From Clostridiales bacterium (GTDB taxonomy: Bacteria; Bacillota; Clostridia; Christensenellales; Aristaeellaceae), in assembly GCA_012522875.1 (NCBI GenBank), contig JAAYJP010000195.1, positions 1 through 29,952 on the forward strand: a DNA stretch of 29,952 bases, written 5' to 3'. Shown here one piece after another: positions 1 through 7,519 of the stretch. Below the pieces are notes generated by a model. It saw only the letters and a program-made list of their open reading frames with translations, did no database searches and was not told where the DNA came from. Each line of letters opens with the position of its first letter. The first letter of the stretch is position 1. Both the position numbers and the translations under genes were made by a program.

Positions 1-181
1 TATTTATGACGTTGAATGGTTCACTTCAATTCCACCACTATAAGGACGACATCGCGATAACGGCGGGTTCAATGTCATTTTTTCGTTTCAGGAACCTGCG
101 GGATAAAATAGTATGGGAACATATACATCATTCCGGTTATCAAACTCAGTTAATTTTGGCAGCAAAGAATCTTTTCTTTTA

Positions 182-210
182 TTGACATATGCCCACAACC
201 GCATTAGAAT
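182..210 (+). promoter_or_regulatory. sigma-A-type promoter of the DMT permease gene
   Basis: A perfect -35 TTGACA (182-187) is followed by a 17-nt spacer and a -10 TAGAAT (205-210). Transcription would begin near 217, just upstream of the permease start. This is a pattern match only. Confidence 0.65.
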
Positions 211-267
211 AAACGGCGTGGTCAAATACCTGTGTTATGGGTAAGGAGATATGAGAGCAAGCATGAT

Positions 268-1173
268 ATGTGGTTGATTTTTGCATTACTAACAACTTTT
301 TCGTGGGCTTTTGCTGATTTGTTTTACAAAAAAGGAGCTGTGACGGCCGATAAATTCAGCCATATTAAGACAATCATAATGGTTGGAATTGTCATGGGTA
401 TCCATGGCTTTGGACATATGATACTTAACAGGATCTCTTTTCCCCTAATTTACCTTGTGATCTATTTTCCCGTCTCATTCATGTATATTTTGTCCATGGG
501 GATAGGATATTTCGGCCTTCGATATATAAAATTGTCAATTTCTTCTCCCGTTCAGAATTCTTCCGGGGCAATCACCTCGATAATGATTTTCATTTTTTTC
601 ACGCACACACTAAGTGTGTTGGAAATAAGCGCAATCATCATTATTACATCAGGAATCATTGCTCTTGCAGTATTGGAAAAGCGCGATTCCACGCAATCGT
701 TGATCCGGGAGGAAACTGATAAAAAGTATCATTTGAGCTTTGCGGCGCTTATTTTCCCGATTCTGTATTGTGTGATCGATGGAATGGGGACTTTTGCGGA
801 TGCGGTCTATCTGGATGAACTGGCGCTAATTGGTGAAAATGAGGCTTTGCTGGCTTATGAATTTACATTTTTCATTTGTGCGGCAATAGCTATAATAACT
901 ATAAAAGTGAAAAAGGAACCATTCAACTTTCTTAAAGAAAAACACAGAGGTGTTGCGGCGGTTTTTGAAACCATTGGCCAGTTTTTTTATGTTTTTGCGA
1001 TGTCGAGAAATGCAATTATAGTAGCCCCGCTTATTGCTTCTTACAGTGTTTTTTCCGTATTGCTTTCCAGGGTTTTTTTGAAAGAGAAACTGGCTTATCG
1101 GCAGTATCAAGTTATTGCAGGCGTTTTAGCGGGAATTGCCCTGCTGGCACTTTCAGAAGTATTGGAAAACTAG
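268..1173 (+). CDS. DMT/EamA-family membrane transporter
   Basis: This 301-residue protein is almost entirely hydrophobic, with about ten predicted membrane helices, which is the usual size and topology of drug/metabolite transporter (EamA) proteins. The N-terminus MWLIFALLTTFSWAF and the C-terminal half with APLIASYSVFSVLLSRVFLKE resemble the two EamA repeats. The substrate cannot be read from sequence. I chose the ATG at 268 because the protein then starts directly in helix 1. A GTG at 232 would add 12 polar residues. The best Shine-Dalgarno (AAGGAG, 243-248) is about 19 nt from this ATG and fits an out-of-frame ATG at 251 better, so the start is uncertain. The gene is AT-rich compared with the right part of the window. 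It has its own promoter and no obvious terminator before the next gene. Confidence 0.8.
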   Translation: MWLIFALLTTFSWAFADLFYKKGAVTADKFSHIKTIIMVGIVMGIHGFGHMILNRISFPLIYLVIYFPVSFMYILSMGIGYFGLRYIKLSISSPVQNSSGAITSIMIFIFFTHTLSVLEISAIIIITSGIIALAVLEKRDSTQSLIREETDKKYHLSFAALIFPILYCVIDGMGTFADAVYLDELALIGENEALLAYEFTFFICAAIAIITIKVKKEPFNFLKEKHRGVAAVFETIGQFFYVFAMSRNAIIVAPLIASYSVFSVLLSRVFLKEKLAYRQYQVIAGVLAGIALLALSEVLEN

Positions 1174-1212
1174 TATTATCGTTTTTCTTGTTTCCAGGAG
1201 GCAAGAGGTCGA

Positions 1213-1664
1213 ATGAGTTGCGAAGGGAATAATGCAATGTCTTACGAACAATACACGGATAAGGTCATTGAGCATTTCATGTGCCCCGCAAATGTTGGAA
1301 GTATGCCTGGCGCCGACGCAGAAGGCAAATGCGGCGATCCGAGGTGCGGCGACTTTGTCACGATTTATATCAAAGCAAAAGATAATAAAATTGAAGATAT
1401 AAGTTTTTGATCTTTGGCTACGTTGCCGCCATTGCGGCAAGCAGCATAACAACAGAACTGGTGAAGGGGAAATCTTTGGAGGAGGCCTTGAGGCTGACGG
1501 ATTCCGATATAACAATTGCGCTTGGGGGACTACCTGAAAACAAGTTGCACTGTTCTGCCTTGGGAGCGACTGCACTTAAGAACGCAATCGAAAATTATTA
1601 CAAAATGCTGTTCAAAAACCAGACAAAAGTGGATCAAGGGGATGAGTTTGCAATGAAAGAATAA
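1213..1664 (+). pseudogene. Frameshifted NifU/IscU-like Fe-S scaffold gene
   Basis: The first frame (1213-1410) encodes a NifU/IscU N-terminus: YTDKVIEHF, then ANVG and GDPRCGDFVTIYIK with the first cluster-ligand Cys and its neighbouring Asp. It stops at TGA 1408-1410. The -1 frame continues the family without a gap (FGYVAAIAASSITTELVKGK, then LGGLPENKLHCSALG with the third ligand Cys) to 1664. The break lies in a run of five T (1404-1408), and one extra T would restore the frame. The second ligand Cys, normally in FGC, is Tyr here (codon TAC). A family member would assemble [2Fe-2S] or [4Fe-4S] clusters on three Cys. Frameshift plus ligand loss points to a decaying gene. A ribosome binding site (AGGAGG near 1196-1202) is still present. 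Confidence 0.8.
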
Positions 1665-1964
1665 GCGAGCGGATCGCAGATTCACTGCCTACATGTTTCA
1701 ATCAGCTTTTTGTACAGCTGGAATGATGAGAATATACTGGCCAGGAAGCATTTCAGGACACAGAGCGGCGTCAGGGTGAATGCTCCGATACTGTCGGATG
1801 GCCCGGGAAATATAGAATGCATGTTGGTGGATCATGTTGTGACAGGCTTGCACAAAGTGATCGCGGGGAAAGTTGGGTAGGTTCATGCCGATGAAAACTT
1901 ATCGACGGCAAACACAAAACCGACTTTTCACAGGTCAAGTTTAGTCAGGAGGAGTATCATTGGG
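1665..1964. other. Gap between two pseudogenes, no supported gene
   Basis: About 300 nt separate the NifU-like and CGGC-domain remnants. A 62-codon open frame on the minus strand (1698-1886) has no recognisable motif and no clear ribosome binding site. The only useful signal is AGGAGG near 1948-1953, which belongs to the following CGGC-domain gene. Confidence 0.4.
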
Positions 1965-2405
1965 ATGACAAGGAGCGGCATAATAATCGGTGAGCGTTAT
2001 CAAAAATGCGGGTCGGGAAATGCCTCAGGGCGCTCAGGGAGCGTGTAGGCGCGTTTTCCAACTATGACCCTGGTGGAGGGAGTGGAATCGGCCGGCAATT
2101 TATATTGCGGCGGCTGCATTGGAGGGAGTATCGAATATTGGCCGGATGAGATATTGAAAAACATTGCTGAAGCCATTCGTTTGGGAACAGGCCGGGTTGT
2201 GGGGTATCCGCTTTCTCCGCATATCAGTGGCTTTAGGGATTATGTCGAGAGTCATTACAAAATACTTGCAGTTGCCGGCCTCCTTCCCTTTCCGATGAAA
2301 TGTCTGGAGGAACAAGGCCAACTGATCTTCTGGGACAGGAGAAGCATGCGGGGGCTGTGGGCGGTTTTTGAGGATGACGAACCTGTCATGGAAGCCTGTC
2401 ACTGA
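1965..2405 (+). pseudogene. Frameshifted CGGC-domain (putative metal-binding) gene
   Basis: From ATG 1965, 12 nt after AGGAGG, the frame reads MTRSGIIIGERYQKCGSG, a typical CGGC-domain start, then stops at TAG 2046. The frame shifted by two continues the family (GKCLRALRERVGAFSNYD). From about 2064 the original frame resumes with the signature YCGGCIGGSIEYWPDEI and then TGRVVGYPLSP. One missing G in the GGGAAA run near 2020 and a compensating base near 2065 explain this. The Cys usually found in GYPPCP is absent (GYPLSP). CGGC proteins are thought to bind metal through these Cys, but their function is unproven. From memory of the family I am fairly sure of the domain; that it is inactive is inferred from the two shifts and the lost Cys. 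Confidence 0.65.
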
Positions 2406-2451
2406 AAGCGGAAATAGGATTCCAACTGAAGCGTATTAAAGGGGAAACAGA

Positions 2452-3606
2452 ATGGAAGAGCATCTTGTTAGACTTGATTATCAGGGGAAAGAAATTATTC
2501 TGATCGCGACCGCTCATGTGCTTAAGCAAAGCGCTGAGCTCATCAAAAAGATAATCCGTGAAGAACAGCCCGACAGCGTTTGTGTCGAGCTTGATGAAGC
2601 GCGCTATCAAAGCATATTGGATCCCAAGGCATGGGAAAACACGGATATCATAAAGGTCATCAAGTCAAAGAAAATCGGCTTTCTGCTGGCAAACCTTATA
2701 CTGGGTTCCTATCAAAAAAGGATTGCTAAGGGCCTGGATACCGTGGCAGGGCAGGAAATGCTTGAAGGCATAAACAGCGCGAAGGAGACAGGCGCGCAGT
2801 TGGTTTTGGCAGACCGCAGCATCAAGACAACCTTTACCCGTATCTGGCGCAAATTGAACCTTTGGGACAAAAGCAAACTTCTGTTTGAACTGTTGCTGCC
2901 ATCTGAAGATGACAAGGAGTTATCAAACGAGGATATCAGCAATCTTCTTAAAACAGATGTGCTGGCATCGCTAACTGAACAGGTGCATGAGCAATTCCCC
3001 AAAATCGCCGACATCCTTATCAGTGAACGCGACCAGTATCTGGCGTATAAAATCAAAGAAGCGCCAGGCAAGAAGATTGTGGCCATACTGGGCGGAGCGC
3101 ATGTTCCCGGGGTAAGGAAAGAGATTTTCAAGACGCAGGATATCGCAGCGCTTTCATCAGTGCCTGCCAAAAACCCGGTTTCACGTGTCATCGCCTGGGC
3201 GATACCGATGCTCATAATCGGGCTGATTATCTACAGCTTCATCATGAATATTGCAACAGGAATGCGTCAGCTTTCATCGTGGGTTCTATGGAACGGGTTG
3301 CTGGCGGCAGCGTTTACCGCTGTGTCCTTCGGGCATCCTCTCAGTATCCTGACATCCCTTGTCGCGGCACCGTTTACCAGCTTGAACCCATTGGTTGCCT
3401 GCGGCTGGCTGACAGGCTTGGTTGAAGCGACGATAAGGAAGCCAACCGTTCGGGATATCAACAACATCCCCAGAGACATCTTCTCGTTGAAGCATTTCTT
3501 GAAAAACCGCTTTCTCAAGGTGTTGCTGATAGTCATCATGGCCAATATTGGAAGCTCGATCGGGTCCTTCATTGCAGGCCTGGAAATCATAAAAAACATG
3601 TTTTAG
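2452..3606 (+). CDS. TraB/PrgY-family membrane protein
   Basis: This intact 384-residue protein has an N-terminal TraB domain (about 1-225). The motifs seen are TAHVLKQSA near the start, CVELDEARY and ILGGAHVPG, in the positions of the conserved GTxH, ELD and GGxH motifs of TraB/PrgY/GumN proteins. Three or more hydrophobic segments follow (about 245-270, 285-320 and 355-380), so the protein is probably anchored by its C-terminal third. Enterococcal TraB and PrgY limit peptide pheromone activity, and the conserved His/Glu residues suggest a metal-dependent peptidase-like fold. The role in this organism is unknown. The ribosome binding site is AAGGGG about 8 nt before the ATG. It is the only intact gene between the two pseudogenes and the empty stretch downstream. 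Confidence 0.85.
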   Translation: MEEHLVRLDYQGKEIILIATAHVLKQSAELIKKIIREEQPDSVCVELDEARYQSILDPKAWENTDIIKVIKSKKIGFLLANLILGSYQKRIAKGLDTVAGQEMLEGINSAKETGAQLVLADRSIKTTFTRIWRKLNLWDKSKLLFELLLPSEDDKELSNEDISNLLKTDVLASLTEQVHEQFPKIADILISERDQYLAYKIKEAPGKKIVAILGGAHVPGVRKEIFKTQDIAALSSVPAKNPVSRVIAWAIPMLIIGLIIYSFIMNIATGMRQLSSWVLWNGLLAAAFTAVSFGHPLSILTSLVAAPFTSLNPLVACGWLTGLVEATIRKPTVRDINNIPRDIFSLKHFLKNRFLKVLLIVIMANIGSSIGSFIAGLEIIKNMF

Positions 3607-4897
3607 TCATTGCAGCGCTTCGAACTGAATCCATGACAGACGGGAACGCAAATATAACAGGCATTGTATAAAACAGGCAAAGAGGGATTTGCACGCACCA
3701 TTTTAAAAAGACATCTCTCACACATTCTGCCGCTTTTCCTTTTCTGCCAAAGCCAGCAGGTTTTAGCCGGGCGGGGAACCTGGCCGTTGCGAACCCCACT
3801 TATCTCACGGAGAATTAATTGCATGGCCCCCCTGACACGTTCAGCCATTTGTTTGTTCATTAAGCGTTCAGTGGCCTTTTCTGGGCAGGAAAGGCCGAGG
3901 TTGCATATGGAACAATCAGCTTAACTGCGGGGATCCTCAGCGGGCCTCCGCTTTGCCAAATGACTCAAATTTCCCGTCTTTTCTTGCAACGCTTGAGGGC
4001 TTCAGGGGGAAGATCGTCCCATTGGGGGAGTAGCCATTTTTTCTATTGGCGTCCATGAAGCCCCCGGGTATCTCCGGTTGCAGACAGTTTTGGAGGATGA
4101 TAAACTCCAGGGACCCGACAGCGTTCTAAAAAAGACTTGATGATTTGGCAGCCTTTGGATATACCGCTGTCCAGTACCCGCCGTTGCCATCCGGCTCAAG
4201 GGACGTAATGGAGCACATGCCGATGAGGGTTCCTTTTGCCATCATCATCCCTTGGGACGTCAACGCTCTACTGGTGCTTGGCGGCAGGCGCACAAGCAGC
4301 CGGCTGGTGATGCTGTTCACCGCAGTTTCAAGGGCGATATGCATTTAATCACCTCCTGAGGGTATCGTTCGCTTCGTATGATCCCCCCCGGTGTTGGAAA
4401 TCGCTTGTTTATCATCAGTGCCGGATGACAATTGGGTACAATCCCTGCACAGCACAAGCGCGAACGCGCGGAAAGGCGGCCGCCGATGCAAGGCATCCTG
4501 TTCGACACCTCTGTGCCTGTGTGGCTGGCATCGGCCGCAAAGACGCGTTCTTACAGCGTGCTTGAAGGGCCAAAACCAAGCGGCGGGCATGACGGAAGTT
4601 TTCTGGAGGGATTTGGTGGACTGCAGCTTAACTTTGAGGATATGGGCTTGGCTTACCCTTGCGGCATCGCCCTCAGGGACCATTGAAGGTGGTAAATCGA
4701 TGGCTCGGCAGAAGCTTCGCATGTGGCATTTGAGCGATTGATGCAACAGGTGCGGGTTTCTTAGCCCAAACCAGGAACCAGCTCCGGGGCAAGCGCAACC
4801 CCGCGTTTCTTGACCTGGAGGGGCACCGCAAAAAAATCGCCGCGAAAACCGGAGTATCAGGAAGAACGAGACAGGGTAGCAAAGGATAGGAGGAGAA
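3607..4897. other. 1.3-kb stretch without a convincing gene
   Basis: Both strands carry only short, overlapping open frames with no shared family signal, no good ribosome binding site and frequent stops. A possible remnant of an FAD-dependent oxidoreductase lies at 4145-4348. A Cys-rich minus-strand reading near 3600-3920 is not recognised. The last 20 nt hold the AGGAGG site of korA. No terminator, tRNA or repeat was identified. The base composition passes from the AT-richer left end to the GC-rich right part within this stretch. Confidence 0.5.
4145..4348 (+). pseudogene. Possible C-terminal remnant of an FAD-dependent oxidoreductase
   Basis: The forward frame contains VPFAIIIPWDVNALLVLGGR followed by RTSS. 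This resembles the C-terminal FAD-contacting segment of FAD-dependent oxidoreductases (pattern IPYxxLxPxxxxNLxVAGRxxS). The rest of the enzyme, including any N-terminal dinucleotide-binding motif, is not visible upstream. The sequence is degenerate and the match rests on about 25 positions, so this may be chance. Confidence 0.25.
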
Positions 4898-6574
4898 ATG
4901 GGGATGTATAATTTGCTGGTAGGGGGGGCCGCTGGCCAGGGCGTGGAATCGTTGGTGTCGGCACTTGAATATTTCTTCAAGCAGGACGGCAGCGAAGTGT
5001 TTACCATGCGGGATTTGATGTCGCGTATCCGGGGAGGGCACAATTTTTCACGGATCCGCTTCGGCGCTGGTGTGCCGAAGGCCCACAGCGAGCGGCTGGA
5101 TGGTATCATTGCCCTCAATGAGGAAACAGCTGCCTTCCACCGGGAAGCGCTAAGCCCGAAGGGTTTTATTTTAATGGACAGCGCCATAAAGTCGGATGAC
5201 CCTCGCGCTGTTCGCATAGATATGGCGAAAATCGCCAAATCCCTGGGAAACGCCAAAGCGGCGGGCAGCGTGGCGGTGGGCGCGGCGCTGAAGCTGTTTC
5301 GGGTGGCGCTGGATGAGGCATCCGCGGCCGAAGTATTCGGCCGTGTTCTGAGGCCTGAACATGTGGACATGAATGTGAAGGCAGCGCTTAAGGGCTATGA
5401 ATCGGTGCCGGAGAGATATAAAATTCCGGCAGGCAACGCACGGGACATGATGATGCTCAGCGGCAACCGCGCGATTGCCCTGGGTGCGCTGGCGGCCGGG
5501 GTGCAGTTTTACGCCGCCTATCCCATGTCACCCTCCACCTCCATTCTGGAATCCCTTGCCCAGTGGGCTGAGGAAGCGGGCATTGTGGTGGAGCAGGCGG
5601 AGGATGAAATCGCCGCCATCAACATGGCACTGGGTGCTTCGTATGCCGGCACCCGTGCTATGACGGGCACTTCCGGCGGCGGATTCAGCCTGATGGTGGA
5701 AGCCCTTGGCTTCGCGGGCATGGCGGAAATCCCTGTGGTTGTTGTGGATGCCCAGCGCCCGGGCCCCGCCACCGGGCTGCCCACCCGCACCGAGCAGAGT
5801 GACCTGAAGTTTATCATTTCGGCCGCCCAGGGGGAATTTCCGCGCATGGTCATCGCAGTGCGTCACCATGCCGATGCCTTCTACCAGACCATCCGCGCCG
5901 TCAATCTGGCGGAGAAATACCAGATACCTGTTGTTCTGCTCACTGACCAGTATCTGGCTGATGCAACGGCAACCATCCCGATGCTGGACCCCGCCGCCTA
6001 CCCGCGACATGAGCAGGCACAGGTCCCCGAAGAGGGGGAGTACGCCCGTTACCGTTTTACAGAAAGTGGGATATCGCCCCGCAGGCTCCCAGGGGATAAA
6101 GATGCGCTGGTGAATGTGGATTCTGACGAGCATGACGAGCGCGGCCACATCATCGAGGACAGCGAAACCCGGGTCAGGATGATGGAAAAACGCATGGGCA
6201 AATTGAAGCTTCTTGAGAAAGACCTGCAAGAGCCTGACTGGCTGGGAGATGAGCAAGCCCACATCACGCTGGTGGGGTGGGGTTCCATGTACGGGCCGCT
6301 TCAGGAGGCAGTGGACCTGCTGAATCAGGAGGGCAACAAACGCTATGGTGCGTTGGTCTTTGGTGATATCTGGCCGCTGCCAAAAGAAAGGCTTAAGCAG
6401 GCGGCTGCAAAGGGAGAAGCCATTATCAATGTGGAGCAAAACTACACCGGACAGTTGGCAGGCCTTATCCGGGAAGAGACTGGCATTGAGATGAGCACCA
6501 GTATTTTACGATATGACGGCAGGCAGATGACCGGTGAAGAAATCGCGCGGCGCGTGAAAAAGGAGGGCTTCTGA
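4898..6574 (+). CDS. korA: 2-oxoacid:ferredoxin oxidoreductase, fused gamma-alpha subunit
   Basis: This 558-residue protein joins two domains of the 2-oxoacid:acceptor oxidoreductase family. A gamma domain (about 1-180) begins with LLVGGAAGQGVES. The pyrimidine-binding alpha domain (about 185-420) has the hallmark AAYPMSPSTSI and GPATGLPTRTEQSDLKF. A C-terminal domain II (about 455-550) follows. With KorB it would oxidatively decarboxylate a 2-oxoacid with CoA and pass electrons to ferredoxin in the cytoplasm. 2-Oxoglutarate is the usual substrate of this architecture, but other 2-oxoacids are possible. The start is preceded by AGGAGG, and a second in-frame ATG lies two codons in. The stop overlaps the korB start by one base (TGATG), so the two are surely co-translated. 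No adjacent ferredoxin or delta-subunit gene is present. Confidence 0.92.
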   Translation: MGMYNLLVGGAAGQGVESLVSALEYFFKQDGSEVFTMRDLMSRIRGGHNFSRIRFGAGVPKAHSERLDGIIALNEETAAFHREALSPKGFILMDSAIKSDDPRAVRIDMAKIAKSLGNAKAAGSVAVGAALKLFRVALDEASAAEVFGRVLRPEHVDMNVKAALKGYESVPERYKIPAGNARDMMMLSGNRAIALGALAAGVQFYAAYPMSPSTSILESLAQWAEEAGIVVEQAEDEIAAINMALGASYAGTRAMTGTSGGGFSLMVEALGFAGMAEIPVVVVDAQRPGPATGLPTRTEQSDLKFIISAAQGEFPRMVIAVRHHADAFYQTIRAVNLAEKYQIPVVLLTDQYLADATATIPMLDPAAYPRHEQAQVPEEGEYARYRFTESGISPRRLPGDKDALVNVDSDEHDERGHIIEDSETRVRMMEKRMGKLKLLEKDLQEPDWLGDEQAHITLVGWGSMYGPLQEAVDLLNQEGNKRYGALVFGDIWPLPKERLKQAAAKGEAIINVEQNYTGQLAGLIREETGIEMSTSILRYDGRQMTGEEIARRVKKEGF

Positions 6575-7425
6575 TGAACACCCCTGAGTTTGGAAAGATG
6601 GAGACGGCCTGGTGTCCAGGCTGCGGCAATTTTGGCATCCTGGATTCGTTGAAGCTGGCGCTGGAAGCGCTGGGTAAGGATCCCCATGAGGTAGTGATGG
6701 TTGGCGGCATCGGCCAGGCTGCCAAGACGCCTCAGTATCTAAGCGCCAACAGCTTTTGCGGCCTGCACGGCAGGGCGTTGCCCCCGGCTGTGGCTATCAA
6801 GATGGCAAACCCCAATCTGACGGTCATTGTCAACACGGGGGACGGGGACTCCTATGGCGAGGGCGGCAACCATTTCCTTCACAACATCAGGCGCAATGTG
6901 GATATGACGCACTTTGTGCATGACAACCAGGTGTATGGCCTGACCAAGGGGCAATCATCCCCCACCACCCTTGAGGGCATGGTGACCGGAGCCCAGGCAG
7001 AGGGCAGTCAGAACATTCCCTTCAACCCCGTTTTGCTTGCCCTGGCGGCAGGCGCCGGCTTCGTGGCCCGCGGCTTCAGCGGCAAGCCCGACCACCTGCA
7101 GATGCTCATGGAACGCGCGATTCGCTTCAAGGGCTATGCGTTGGTGGACATCTTTCAGCCTTGCGTGAGCTTTAATAGGCTCAACACATTTGCCTGGTAC
7201 AACAGCCGGGTGTATGAACTGGATGAAAGCCATGATGCCACGGACCGTTTGATGGCGATGAGCCGTGCCATGGAGTTTGGCGACCGGATTCCCATCGGTG
7301 TGCTCTATGAAAAGGCTCTGCCCGACTTCCATGAGAAGAACAGCAGTTTAAGCCAGGGCCAGGTGCTGGCCGGCAGGCGCAACGACCCGGCGCTTGTGCG
7401 CAGGTACATGAGCGAGATGGTATAG
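6574..7425 (+). CDS. korB: 2-oxoacid:ferredoxin oxidoreductase, beta (TPP) subunit
   Basis: This 283-residue protein is the thiamine-diphosphate-binding partner of KorA. It has WCPGCGNFGIL near the N-terminus, the GDGDSYGEGGNH motif that holds Mg-TPP (about 88-99), and NQVYGLTKGQSSPTT. Length and motifs are typical of KorB-type beta subunits, which bind TPP and usually one [4Fe-4S] cluster through Cys residues. Together with KorA it would give acyl-CoA, CO2 and reduced ferredoxin, or work in the reductive direction. An upstream ribosome binding site (AGGAGG near 6561) lies inside korA. No terminator was seen after the stop. A new promoter begins about 35 nt downstream. Confidence 0.92.
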   Translation: MNTPEFGKMETAWCPGCGNFGILDSLKLALEALGKDPHEVVMVGGIGQAAKTPQYLSANSFCGLHGRALPPAVAIKMANPNLTVIVNTGDGDSYGEGGNHFLHNIRRNVDMTHFVHDNQVYGLTKGQSSPTTLEGMVTGAQAEGSQNIPFNPVLLALAAGAGFVARGFSGKPDHLQMLMERAIRFKGYALVDIFQPCVSFNRLNTFAWYNSRVYELDESHDATDRLMAMSRAMEFGDRIPIGVLYEKALPDFHEKNSSLSQGQVLAGRRNDPALVRRYMSEMV

Positions 7426-7459
7426 AAAAAAACCGGACTGTGGCCATAAAAAATGAGAT

Positions 7460-7489
7460 TTGGACGAACATAACGCTGCATGTTATAAT
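7460..7489 (+). promoter_or_regulatory. Promoter of the FAD oxidoreductase operon
   Basis: A -35 TTGGAC (7460-7465), an 18-nt spacer and a consensus -10 TATAAT (7484-7489) precede the GlpA-like gene. Transcription would start near 7496, leaving a leader of about 24 nt before the ATG at 7520. The block can therefore be transcribed separately from korAB. Confidence 0.7.
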
Positions 7490-7519
7490 CGCCATTGTGA
7501 CTAAATGGAGGGCAGTGAC

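Noticed and set aside
2..43. An open frame reading IYDVEWFTSIPPL then stop at the left edge
   Set aside because: It could be the tail of an upstream gene, but 13 codons with no recognisable motif are too few to support one.
1404..1410. Programmed -1 frameshifting in the NifU-like gene
   Set aside because: The T run before TGA allows slippage, but there is no canonical heptamer, and the loss of a ligand Cys argues for decay.
1698..1886. 62-codon minus-strand frame between the pseudogenes
   Set aside because: No family signal, no ribosome binding site and no neighbour support.
3603..3920. Cys-rich minus-strand reading (CSIC, CERC and others)
   Set aside because: The Cys spacing looked zinc-finger-like, but no family could be named and no start or ribosome binding site fits.
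4345..5370. 341-codon minus-strand frame
   Set aside because: It runs across the empty stretch and into korA, with composition typical of an antisense shadow.
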